NCBI GenBank assembly: GCA_027579435.1
Contig: JANBPK010000711.1
Location: forward strand, 62,001 to 126,000
Length of the DNA: 64,000 bases
Reading direction: 5' to 3'
Source of the DNA: Candolleomyces eurysporus
Taxonomy: Eukaryota > Basidiomycota > Agaricomycetes > Agaricales > Psathyrellaceae
This document shows positions 23,093 through 35,018 of this stretch, piece by piece (positions within the stretch are counted from its first letter, which is position 1; every line of letters begins with the position of its first letter). A model generated the notes under the pieces. The model was not told where the DNA came from. It did no database searches and saw only the letters and a list, made by a program, of their open reading frames with translations. Made by a program: the position numbers and the translations under genes.

Positions 23093-26000
23093 ATGTCTCG
23101 GACCCAAATGCACCGCCAAGACACCTACGACCTGCGCGAGCAAATCCTCGGTGACGAGCACGCTCAACTCCATGCTCATGCAGACGCAGCAAACCACTAC
23201 GGCACCGACGACGAGGAGCATTCGGTTCTAGAGGACGACTCTGAAGGTGAAGAGCAAGATGACTTCCTCGACGATGACGACGACGCCTCCTCGTCACTCT
23301 CCATCCCCAACGAATCCATCGACTTCGATCTCGTCTACGCATTCCACAGCTTCGCGGCGACTGTCGATGGGCAGGCCAACGTCGTCAAGGGGGACAGTCT
23401 ATTTCTCATGGACGACAGCAACAGCTACTGGTGGCTTGTTCGCGTCCTCAAAACTCAAGAGGTTGGATATATCCCTGCGGAGAACATCGAGACGCCGTTT
23501 GAACGGCTTGCACGGCTCAACAAGCACCGGAATGTCGATGTACGTCGTGTTTTTCTGTATTCCTGCAATGTTGATTCTTAACAGCTTTGTAGCTGGCTTC
23601 TGCAACGCAGGCAGAGCTGCAAGACGGCCTAAATGCCTCGCATGATCGTCTCCGCAACAATCTGAGCTCTAGAGGTGGAGCCACGCCATCCCCGAACCCT
23701 AACAAGAGCCGCAAAGCCAAAGGCGTCCAATTCACACCTACGCTCTCTGTACATCGCTATCTTCCGGCGGTATGGCGCGAAGACGAGATGTCCGACGAGG
23801 AAGATGTTGAATGGGACGACGAAGGGTACGAAGACGAAGACCCTGAGCTGGCGAGTGAGCAAATGCAACGCAGACGGGAAGAGGAGGAACATGGCGCTAT
23901 GGAGGCCGACGATCCGATGCAATGGGCGGACGATGCAGCCGAGCAACATCAGCAGCAGCAAGCAGCCGCCGCCGCATNCCCGTATCCCAGATGCCTTGCA
24001 ACCAGGCTCCCTTCGCGAGCAACAACAAACTGCCGCACTACGTGCTCAGCAGCAACAACAGCTGGAGCAGCAACAGAGGGAGCAGGAGATGAGGCAGAGG
24101 CAGATGATGGAGCAACAGCAGCGCGAGCAGGCTCAGCAACGGCCAGTTGAAGAACAACCGCGACAAATCGATCCCTTGGCAGAAATCGAGACCCGCAAGG
24201 TCACGGTGACCCCTTCGATTGCCAGGGACGTCGTCGTTGACGACCGCCCATCAGGCCAACCGCTGCTTCCCAGTGCCATCCTTGGAAAGCAAACAAGCGA
24301 CGACAGCGTCAAGAGGCGCCTCGAGGAGGAAGCAGAAGAAGCGGCCAAGAAGAAGCTGAAAGGCAAGGACAAGCTGGGTCAGCCTGTGAGCTCGTCGCCC
24401 CTGCCTGGAGCTCGACCGCCTGGGAAGCTGCGCAAAGAACCCTCAAGGGAGAGCGACGACGATTCCAAGGACAAGAAAAAGAAATCGGTCTTCGGTGGGC
24501 TGTTCAGCAGGAATAAGAAGGAGAAGAAGAAGGATGGATCTGTGTCCATGGGCTCAATTGAAAGCTCAGAGTACCTTGCCAGATCCTCTGACGATTCGGG
24601 TGGACGAAGTCTGGGTGGTAGCTCCGCTGATGGTGCGCTATCACCTGTTAGCCTCACTGCGCTCCAGCAACAGCAACTATCATCATCCGTCCCTACGAGA
24701 ATCTCGGAATCATCGTCTCATTCTACTCCGCCCAGCCAATCCCTTCCTAGCACGCCTGATCGCGGCTATGCGAGTAGCGTTAGGCAGAGGGACCAGCAGC
24801 AGCAGGCCCTATATCAGCAGTACCTCAACAGGTCACCTTCGTCCCCTCCCGAAGCCCAACCTTCCTACGGCTTGCAATCCGTGTCGGCGCTCATGACCTC
24901 CTCCAGCTCTTCCGCTTTGGGACCTCCTCCTGCGCGCCAAAGACCGGGTTCGCTCATNCTCTCGCCGACGGCTGTGGATGGCGGGCCTGGTGTACCCGAG
25001 CTCAGCGTTGTACGAGTTTTTGCTGGCAAGAACTTGCAGACCGAGGCTACGTTCAAGACCGTCCTCCTCAACGCTTCGACGAGCTCTGGGGATCTCGTTC
25101 GTCAAGCCATTCAGCGATTCCGACTCCCAGCAGGCGAAGACGCCAACGACTACTACCTTACGATCAAACAGGTCGAAGGCGGCGCTCAAGCGGTTTTGAG
25201 GCCTGAAGAACACCCACTGGCGGTTTTCGAGAATCTTGTGGTGGAGAGTTATCTGGATAGGGACGAGATGTTGCCGCCGAAGGTGAAGAGGAGCAGTGTG
25301 GGGAGCATCAGCTCGGTTGTGAGCAACCTCTCTATGCACCCTGCGATTGAGAAGCTGCAGATGAACGACTTTACGGACGATTCGGCTGTCAAATTCTACC
25401 TCAACCGCAAGGGAGAGGAGGGAGCGGACGACAGTTCTACCGGACACGAAGGCGATGATACTCTCATTGCGGAATCTGCGGTTTCGCATGGAGGGGAGTT
25501 TGGGGATTTGGTGTCGAGCCCGAGCACTAGGACGTTCCCGGCGGGTATTAATGTCACGTCGGACAGGTTTACCTCGCCCTCGTTCAGGTTCCCCTTACAA
25601 TTGGTCATCTACCCTGTGGACCTGCCGGACGATATGGTTTTCCATCCCACTACGGAAGCCATTGTATTCAAGGATACGCTTAGGGAAAGTAACGCGTCTA
25701 CTATCACATCGCCTACGACAGTCTCCTCGCAACTGAGACGCAAGGTCTTTATTTTCCCGAAGAACGTTACGGTTGCCGAGGTTATTGAGCTCGGGTTGGA
25801 GCGGTTTGGTATCTTGGAGGGCGTGGTGGATGGAGGGGATGAGATTGAGGACAAGTATAGCAAGAGGAGGAGTTCGAGTCGAGTTAGGTATGGGCTGGTC
25901 ATCGATACTGGGGATGGGCGAGGTATGTTCATTCAACCCATCGANTTTTTAAAACCTTTTTTTGACTGACTCCCACTCAATGCAGAACGAGAACTCCCTC

Positions 26001-27367
26001 CATCTGGCAAAGTCATTGAATCCTTCCCTCGCCCTCCAACACTCCGAACGCCCGAAAGACAAGGTTCAGTGAACAAGCGCCGTTCAATCGACGCTGTCAA
26101 CCTTTTGGGCAGTGTGGAAGATGTTAATCCGGATGACCCTATTTTCATCCTGCGAAGAGCGACTTCCTACCGCACCTCTTCGACGTCTTCGAGGAACAGG
26201 TCTTCGGCACCGCTGGATGAGATTGCTTTGCAACAATTCCAACAACAAAGGGAATCGTCCTTACACTCGGCCGCGGATCCTAGCAGTCCCACTAGCGCCA
26301 CGATGGAGCTGCAAAAACCTGCAACGCTTAGACAACCCTCCAGCCGAGAGATTATAGCAGCCCAACGAGCCGCGACCCGGGCGAACCAACGTGCTATCCT
26401 GAGTGCGCAGAGCAATTCGGTTAGAGGGATGGATGTGCTCTTACCCGGGAACGCTGTCCTGAGGAGCTCGCGGTATGATGCAAACGATCGGATGCGCTAC
26501 TCGTATGTCGAGCCTGACGGGGAGACGTATGATATCAGTGATATTGTTGAGGAGGAGTGGAGAGAGGAGGAGGCGACTCAGAAGGGCGATTTGCTGGAAG
26601 GTTTCCTCTCGAGGAATAAGGGGAACCTAGGGGATCACCTTGATAGGGTGTTGAACAAAATCAAGAGCGGGAAAGAGCAACAGGGACAAGGGCAGGGGCA
26701 GGGACAGGGACAGCAGGATCACGCGAGGTCTGGGAGTATGCAGTCTTCGTCAGCCCTTGGGCGGAGTGCTTCGCCGTCGTCTGAGTACTCGGATGATGGG
26801 GAATCGAGGAGGTCGGTTACGCCTGGGTCTGCTGGGTTTATCTCGAGGATGCAGCAGATGCAGAGTGGGAATGCTGGAGGAGGGAGAGCGGCTGGGGCCA
26901 GTGCGTCATCTTCTGGAAGACAGCAGCAAAGTGGGAGTCGCAGGCAGCCTTCTGTTGGTTCTGTCATCTCGGCAGAGGGTTCGGGACGCGTTACTCCCCG
27001 TGGGGCCGAGTCTGGACTTCAGACGATTTCGGAGAGTCCTGGATCAGTGCAGCAAAAGAAGCCTATCATGCCAAAGGATGACTTTGGTATTTCACACATG
27101 ATGGCGATTATCGAGTATAAGGCATCCCAACCCAAGAAGCCATCACCGCCTATACACCCTGCCGATGAGTTGCTATTTGGGGCTCCCGTGGATCTTGACT
27201 CGTTGCACCCACAGGCTCGGGAGATTTTTGCGCCAGGGTTCAAGCAATTAGAAGAGATGGATAAGGTAACGTTCAAGTCAATTCTTTTGAGTCATTGAGT
27301 GTGAACTAACGAGTGATATGTCTAGATCCTTGATGGGTACATTCGTCCATCCGTGGGTGCTTTCTAG
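23093..27367 (+). CDS. SH3 and RA-like domain polarity protein, Bud14/Tea4-like
   Basis: About 1,365 aa in four exons: 23093-23539, 23593-25922, 25986-27265 and 27326-27367. An acidic N-terminus precedes an SH3 domain (DLVYAFHSFAA, SLFLMDD, YWWLVRVL, VGYIPAENIETP; residues about 80-145). The post-SH3 helix ERLARLNKHRN and the RVxF-type PP1 docking motif KGVQF (about residue 193) follow. These resemble Bud14/Tea4, which recruit phosphatase PP1 to sites of polarised growth. Next come glutamine-rich coil, basic Ser-rich linkers and an RA-like fold near 25000-25240 (VRVFAGKNL, DLVRQAIQRF, YYLTIKQVEGG). A GQ repeat lies near 26690. At the N at 23977 the frame changes by an indel, most simply an assembly error. 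Family assignment is inference from domain order. Confidence 0.82.
26683..26716 (+). repeat. GGGCAG/GGACAG hexamer microsatellite in SH3 gene
   Basis: A short run of GG(G/A)CA(G/A) hexamers encodes a (Gly-Gln)n tract in the third exon of the SH3 gene. Length variation here would stay in frame. Confidence 0.7.
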
Positions 27368-27774
27368 ATTACAATCATTGCGTTCGTTACTTTGTCTTTC
27401 ATCGGTCGTTCGAGATTCCCTTTTGTTGTTACCAAGACCCTTCCTTACAACGTGTTTTCATTATTCTTTCCCTCCACATCAGCGCTTTGGTCACATTGAC
27501 AATCCGTATTTATGTTGTATCACCAACGTGAACACCAACCCCACGTTTCGGTTCTAATAATTTGATACCCACGCTCTCTTCTTGACACACTTGACATAAA
27601 TGGACTGGGCGAGTCATTGAGTGACAGTCAATCGGCGGGATCAATGTCAATGGGCGCTGATGGCGCTCGCGGCGGGGCCGTAAAAGGCATTCCCGACTCC
27701 TGGTGATTCATGGCTGAGTTTGAAGAGAGATTTGATGCCCTTGGCCAGATCGAAAACGCCCCTGAGAGCTCGAC
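27368..27774. other. Intergenic, SH3 gene to ankyrin gene copy 1
   Basis: T-rich 3' flank of the SH3 gene, then promoter region of ankyrin copy 1. No gene recognised. Confidence 0.4.
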
Positions 27775-27782
27775 TATATAAA
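27775..27782 (+). promoter_or_regulatory. TATA box of ankyrin gene copy 1
   Basis: TATATAAA, 46-53 nt upstream of the ATG at 27828. It lies just outside the inverted-repeat arm. Confidence 0.5.
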
Positions 27783-27794
27783 TCCAAATGACTG

Positions 27795-30700
27795 GCCTCC
27801 ATTCAGTACCCCAAAACCCCGCCTGCAATGCCCCAGAACAAAGAAGCCACCGCGTTTTTGGAGCGTATCAAGGCCCTGCCAGAGGGCCCTGGAGTATCGC
27901 TCGATGAAGCCTTGAAGCCATCTATCGAGGACGAGACCGAGCTTCGTCAGTACTTTGCCAGCGATCGCGGCAACGCACGTCTTCAAGACCCTCATGTCGG
28001 TCTGGTCGATGTGTTCGACGCGCCGGTCGATATTCGCACCACCCGGGCGCGTATTGTCAAGGACGACGACGACATGATCGCGAAGCACATTCTGCCTGTT
28101 AACAAGGAAGCTAGGAGGCCTGAAGGAGCCCCGTCCATGGTGGATAGCTTGGACGAGTTCAAGAAAAATTGGTCGATCTTTACCGAAGGGTCGTTGTCTC
28201 AGCTTCTGGATTGGAATAATGTGATCGCGGCTGGTGGAAGCGTGCTCGCTTGTTTGACCCCGTTGAAAGACGAGAATAAGGTCTCGAAGAGGGCGATTAG
28301 GAAGCACTATCATAGTGTTGCCTACCCAACTTCGGACGTCGACCTTTTCCTATGGGGAATGACTCCCGAACAAGTGCGTATCTTATTCTATCTTGCTAGG
28401 GATTAGAAGGAACTCATGGTTTGGCAGGCCGAGGCCAAGATCATTCAGATCTATGAAGCGGTCCGTGACTCCGTCCCTTGGGATGTCACTTGCATTCGCA
28501 CCAAGCATACCGTGTCTATTCACTGTGCGTTATCATCTGCACTCTTCTCGCTTCGTGTAGCTCACCGATTACCTGCTTCCTAGCCCAATATCCCTATCGC
28601 TCTGTCCAGGTTGTTCTGCGTCTCTACCATTCTCCAGCTGAGGTTCTCGCTGGGTTTGACATTGATGCTCCGTGCTGTGCCTATGATGGTACGTCTTTTC
28701 TTTTTTTTTTTTGCTAGGCATGAAGCTAATGCTGGCATTCAGGCAATCGTGTCTGGGCCAACCCACGAGCCATTGCCGCTATGATGCGCCAGAGCAACAC
28801 CGTCGACATGACTCGAAGGTCGCCTTCTTACGAGGTCCGTCTTGCCAAGTACGCGAACCGAGGCTATGAAGTCTACGTGCCAGACCTCGTTCGCGAGAAG
28901 ATCGATCCAACCGTACGATCCCTTTCTTATCTCCCTCGCATATCCCAAGGCTAAACTCAGCCTTACTTAGATCTATGAGCGCTCCATTGCCAAGATGGAA
29001 GGACTCGCTCGACTGCTCGTTTTCGAGAAGCTGATGGATGGCGATGCTCGTTATGCTTTCCTCGAGTCTCGCAGGAAGTTGCGTAGTCGACCTAACCCGC
29101 TGTCGCGGTACAACAATCGTAACAAGAGGAGGTATAAAGGTGATCTGAAAGAGGAGAAAGAAATTGGTGGCCTCGAGATGAACGACTACGATGTTGCTAC
29201 TCTCCATATTCCTTATGGACCTGGATGGGATGCACGTCGTATTGACAAGCTTGTTTACCAAACCGTGAGTCTCCCCTCCCCAAGAATTGAAGCATTGATT
29301 TCGGTTCTGACTCCGTTATCTAGGATTTGGGCATGAACTGTGAGTTTATCGGATGAGAAGCTGTGTTCTCCACTAACTAATTACTTTCAGCTACTTTCAA
29401 CCCCAAGAATAAAGGACGAAGGCTGCATCGTCACCCAGCTTTCTTTGGAACTATGGAAGAGTGTCTGGAAGATTGCTGCGAGGTACGCTTGGTCCTTGAC
29501 TTACATATCAAAAGTCGGTTTTCACAGATTTTCCTAGCATTGTCCTGAGCCCATCGATGATGACGAAAAGGAGCTCATAGCCAAAGAGGAAGACCAGTAC
29601 ATCATAGGAAGGATCAAGTACGATTTCGTTCGTCGAGTTTTTTCTGTATCTGACATCCGTAAACAAACAGGTTCATCGAAGAGAACCCTGGCCGTCAGAC
29701 TATGACGGGTAGCTTCAACCCCATCGACGTCGGCGAATGGAGCGAGCAGGTCTATGTCAAAGAAACCGAAAACTTCTTCGCCGCAGTTTCCCGTAACGAC
29801 CTAGAGGCCGTCAAAGAACACATCAAGTCTGAAATCGATCTCAACCATCGAGACCACGTTGGACGCACCTCCCTGCACGTCGCCATCGTCTCCAACGCCC
29901 CCGAGGCTGCATGCGAGCTCATTGAAGCGGGTGCAAGGATTTCCGCTCGTCTTGTCGATGGAAGGTCCGCTTTACATCTTGCCGCTCGCTTCGGTCAAAA
30001 TGCCGTCCTGAAGAAACTCTTGGAGCGGAGTGCGGCCAATGAGGCTGAGATCAAGAAGGAGGAGGAAGACAAGGGCGATGCTATGGACGAGGACAAGAAA
30101 CCAGCTCCTGAACGTCCATCCTCCGAAGACGATTGGAGCTCCGATGACAACGACGGCAAAGACGTTGAGATGGACGATGCGGACGATGAAGGTGATGGTG
30201 ACGATGAAGACGAAGACGAAGATGGAAGTGACGATGAGAAGGCCGCCAAGTCCACTGCCGAGGAGCCTCCAGCATCAAACGCAGGGGACTTGCCTGAAGA
30301 CGATGAAGACGAGCCGGACATTTTGGACATCAACGAGGCTGACTGGGACTTCGGTTTCACCCCTCTCTGCTACGCCGCCCTCTTCGCCCCTTTAGACACC
30401 GTGGATCTGTTGATCGAATCCGGTGCAGATGTGAACAAGGCCACGTCGACGAACCACAACGACACGAAGCAGCTTCATGCCCTCGACATCACTATCCTCC
30501 GAGAGGACGAAGACGAAGCGTGCACAATCGCGGAACGCCTCATCAAGGCTGGCGCTTCGTCTTCGACTGCAGACGACCAACTGTTCACCATCTTCCACGA
30601 TATCGTGGCTTCTGGCAAGCTCAAGTTAGCGGCCTGTGTTCTCAAGTGTGATCCAAACGCGAAGCAGGTCATCAACAGTCCAGCGATCCGATACAACGAT

Positions 30701-33700
30701 GTCATATTCCCCATCGTGACTGCAGTGCAGAAGTTGGATTATGCGATGATAGCGTTGTTAGTGGCCTATGGAGCGAAATTGGATCTCTCTGAACAAGACA
30801 TCAACAAAGCTGTGGAGGCCAAGTAAGTTTCTCGCATCCGTTTGCTTTCCCGTTCCATTTCTGATCTATCATGCAGGAGCCCAAAAGATCGCACCAACCT
30901 GTTCGGATGGGGAGTCCGCAGTTATATCGACCAGGCGTTCACGCCTCTCGAAACCGCTCTCTCACACAACGACGATATCTTCCAACTCCTTTTATCTCTC
31001 GGTGCAGCCTTCAACATCGGAATCAAGTACTCCAAGCGGTATTACACCTCCGCTGGGGATCGTCGCACCATCAAAGACTGGGTCGATCGAGCGCTTGAGC
31101 TCATCGCTGAGAAGAAGGATAATTTCGAAACCGAGGTCGTCGAAAAGAAGGAATCTCGACCCGAGGGCGAGGCAGAAATTGTTCTTTCGAGCTGGAAGGA
31201 GTACCTCCGTAAAGTGCGGACCGAAGACAAGCCAAAGAAAGAAGTTGACGAGAAGGAAGAAGAACGGAAGCAGTACGACCGGGCTGAGCAGCTCTTGAAG
31301 ATGAACAGCATCGAAAGCTACCTCATGGATGTCGAGCGCTTGTTGACCGCCCGGTCTGCAAAGTCGTGGACAGAGGTCTTTCCTGATATCGAGACCATCC
31401 TCACCAAGGCGCTAGGACACAAGAGAGTGAAGGACGATACTGTGACCGAGAAGGAGGAGCAATCGCACTACTCTCAGTTATCCCGGTCTTATTACGCGGA
31501 CTTCATTCCCACTAGCTTGAACAAGGCGTACGACGAGCTGTTTGAGGCCGCCTTTGCGGGTGATAACGAGAAGATCAAGCAGCTTTGCCTTCCGTCTGAG
31601 TCAGGAGAGACTGAGACTGAGACACAGCTTCTGAGCGTGAACGTTCAAATCGCTGTACCGGATGAACGGTACACCAAAACAGGTGAGCCTCGAGCGTGCT
31701 GAGTCTAGCTATTGTACCGGGTTCTAACATAGTTCTGCGACCCTAGGTTATACACCCCTGTTCGCAGCTTGTGAAGGAAGGCACTGGTCGACTGCTAAGC
31801 TCATTGTGGCCATCGCAGCTTCTCAATATACACCGGATGATGACGAGGAGAAAGTGACTTTCAGCACTTCCGGTATCAGGCTCGGTGGGTTTCTTCCTTT
31901 GTGCTGAATGCATGGTATCTTACCCTTTTTGCATAGACGACGACGACAGCGATGAAGATAGCGACGATGGTTACGACTCGGATGCAACGGTTGAGCAGAA
32001 GAAGGAAATGCAGTTCGTCGATATCGCAAAGGTCTCATCGGGTGTCAAGTCCAACATGCCTCCAAAGTATATGATTCACGAGGCGACATTCCGCAAATAC
32101 AGCGGTGAAAAGTCGACACAGGGAAATCTTATCACAACGGCTGTCGAGCTCAAGGACTTGGAGGCCTTTACCAAGATCGCAAACCTCTATCAAAGCCTGT
32201 CGCAACCTATCGACCTTGGCGACCACCTTCTCCACACGATTATGCAAGCAGATTCACCTGAAATTCTCGATGAATACATTCGACGCTCTGGGTATGGATT
32301 GGACTTCGAAGTTGCGAAGAAGGCCACCGCACACCTCCCGCCTGTTGTCAACGACGAGAACCGTATCTACCTTGGGCTGAATGTCCATGGCAAGAAGCGC
32401 ACTGACCTGGCACAAAAGAACGACCCAAATGCTTATTCGACCGCCAGCAACACCACTCCTCTGGTGTGGCGGGCGGCGAGAGTTGGAGCAACCAAGATCA
32501 TCGAGTACCTCGCCACCGATAAACCATTGGCCGCGTTCCAACAGCATGCAACAGGATGCAGTGGTGCTCGTGCTGAACAGCTTCGCCGTACTCCAGACCT
32601 CGAAAAGGTCCTTCCGGTCTGGCTCGGGTGGAATATCAACGGATTGGGAGAATCGCCACTGATTGCTGCTATCCTCGGTCAATCGCTCCCCGCTATCAAG
32701 ACACTCTTTGCGAAGAAGCCTGAGCTGATGAAGACAACACTTCACCAACAGTACGTTTTCTTTTCGCTTTCTTCATTCGGTTTTCTGAATCTTTCTCTTT
32801 TGTAGAATCAAATTTACTGGGCACAATCCCCTTCTGTTTGCGGTAGAGCTTCAAAGTAAACCCGACATCCTGGATTATCTCCTCGCGAAGTCGATATCGC
32901 CCGCCGCGCGAGACACCGTCAGGAGGTATGTCTTCGCAAGTTTTGACCTTGTAGCAATCAACTTATCCTTGGTCGTGTAGTTGGAACATCTTCCACAACA
33001 TCGCCTCTAATGGCAAGGTGGAGATCTTTGAGCACTTCCTGAAGAAGTTGCCCAAGGATGTCTGCCAAGCTCTTCTTCAGCAACAATCCAAAGGACGGCT
33101 CAATACCGTGAGTTACTTTGTCTACCCTACCCCACAGGCCCTGACCAGTTTTTCGTTTTCAGCCATTGCATATCGCAGTCAAAAATGGGAAAGTTGAAAT
33201 GACCAAGGTCATCCTCGAATTCGACAACACGACCGCATCTTACGTGAACATCGACGCTCAGACGCCTCTCCACTATGCCGTCCACGAAGGATTCGCGGTA
33301 ATCGCCGGCCAGCTATTGAAGACACCGCTGCACGGCGGGTTGCTCAGAGAAGACGCCATTGGTCAAACGCCTCTCGAAGTGTCGGTTCTCAAGGAATTAC
33401 TTCTCCGCTTGCGCACCTCGATTCGGGTATCTCCCAATACTCTCTCGCCTGAACAATTGGTGTACTCCAGGGAGAGGATTCTCATCGATAAACTCGAGAC
33501 ACAGCTTCCCCGTCTGCAAGAAATCGTCAAGGTGCTCCTGGACCAGAGTGTCCCAACCAACCCCCAGAAATTCGGTTTCGAATTGAACGCGTTCATTAAG
33601 ACGATTGAGAGCAAGTTGAAAGAAGCGAAGAGCCAGCGGGAGAAATTGCCACCCATGCCGGCATCTCGTGAAGTTGAAGATGAGTCGACGAAGAGGAATT

Positions 33701-34120
33701 ATAAGGATTCTGCGGACGTTGAAAAGACGTGGCGTGTTCTTCAAGACGCGGTTGCTGCTGGTCCGTATAACCTCCAGCGGGAATTGATCAAGCTCCTGGA
33801 CGTGCAACTCTCGGTCAAGGCGAATCTCGATAAGGTTTCTGGGGAGCACAAGGACACTACGAACGTGGACTCGGATGCGGAAGAGGACCCGGAGGAGACA
33901 GAGTGGAACAATAGGATGAGTTATCAGCTTAACAAGTATGCTGACACGTACTGAGGATGATGATTGCACGAGACGTGTGTACCTATGTATATGTACTACT
34001 AGTATGAATAGGCTGAATTGAACTGAATACGACGATGCTTTCGTTCTTTGTTTTGTTCTTCTACTCAGCTTCCGAGACCTAGGTGACCTCGGCGCCCGTT
34101 CAATTCTCCCTGGATCCCGA
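27795..34120 (+). repeat. Left arm of large inverted repeat
   Basis: Covers ankyrin gene copy 1 and about 165 nt of 3' flank. It matches, in inverted orientation, about 42655-48926. The 3' edge is set where 'cggcgcccgttcaattctcc' and the following 'ctgga' stop matching; the 5' edge is near 'tggcctccattc'. Arms are diverged, with many substitutions and small indels. Confidence 0.8.
27828..33954 (+). CDS. Nucleotidyltransferase-like domain fused to ankyrin repeats, copy 1
   Basis: Roughly 12-14 exons give a protein of about 1,700 aa. The first 180 residues contain AGGSVLACL and, after a 31-residue loop, SDVDLFLWG, which has the form of the hG[GS]...[DE]h[DE]h nucleotidyltransferase signature. 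A third acidic site may be FDIDAPCCAYDG, in a conserved block with KHTVSIHS, QYPYRSVQVVLRLY and RRSPSYEVRLAKYANRGYEVYVP. Next is a basic linker, then ankyrin repeats from about 29790 (DHVGRTSLHVAI, DGRSALHLAA, FTPLCYAALFAP) to 33400 (PLHIAVKNG, QTPLHYAVHEG, QTPLEVSV), split by acidic and coiled inserts. The C-terminus is charged. Exon 1 (27828-28373) ends in phase 0. Catalytic activity is inference; the ankyrin call is firm. A near-copy lies inverted at 42.8-49 kb. Confidence 0.8.
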
Positions 34121-35018
34121 GAGCCAGAAGGCCGTTGTTCAGCGTTGTTCCAGCTTCTCTCTACCCTGACGACGTTCGCCTTGATGACTCAAAGATTTTC
34201 TTCTCGTCAAACGCAAGGCCTGTGCAAGGCAGTAAGTACTTACGTGGATTTCGGCCCTCTGAGTCGCGTCTGGACGATCGTTGACCCGTGACCGGTTGAC
34301 CCGCTGGCCATCCAAAAATAAGACAGACAGAAGTAATTGTCCGATGCTTCTCCTCGCATCCTTTTCACGCACATTCAAGGCGAGGCGTATCCTGGCGTAC
34401 CCCTTTCCTCTCCTCCTGTCTGTCGTTAAATTTCTGAAAATTTGGTAGTAATGTCCAGTCTTGTGCTCAACTTTGGTGCAGGGTAGTCACCGCATGCCCG
34501 GAAGATTAGTGCTCCCTCGTACCATTTTCAGGGGGTCTTGCAAACGCACTGTACACATGCAGGCTTTTGTTAGGTGCGATGGCGACAATGGTTTGCATCA
34601 GAGCATCCTAGAGCATCACGTCGATTCAGCATCGCGACCATCCTCAATGCCAAGCCACTGTTTTATGGACTGCATGGAAACGGTATGGAAACCCTCCGCC
34701 TATATGCACCCGCGTACCTGCCCCTCGCAATTTCGCGACCTCAGGCGACCAACCTAGGCTCCACTTGGCCCCCAGGGGTTTACTCAAGGAAGCGATAATC
34801 GCGAGATCGTCATATGGGCCACATGACGACCAGGGTCTGCCAGATGGCCTTGCTCCCGGCTAACGGTGTGCGTTCGTAACTTCCGTTTGCTTTTCCCTTC
34901 AAGAGGAAAGTCGGTCTGTTGTTGGTTTATTCCGAGAGTGTCCGCTCCGGGTCCCGCTCGAGTATTTAACTATGGGAGTCTACTTACCGAGGATGGTAGA
35001 TTTTCCCTTTCGATCATC
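34121..35018. other. Intergenic, no gene recognised
   Basis: Unique spacer between the ankyrin gene copy 1 and the pectate lyase. Short open frames on both strands carry no motif. 'gagtatttaactatggg' (34960-34976) may belong to the lyase promoter. Nothing else seen. Confidence 0.45.

Noticed and set aside
23675..23980. Start of a separate 764-codon gene at 23675
   Set aside because: The segment up to 23977 is an out-of-frame reading of the SH3 gene; the true frame enters at the N near 23977.
29995..30360. Serine-rich minus-strand frames opposite acidic coding regions
   Set aside because: These are complements of Asp/Glu codon runs and have no independent support.
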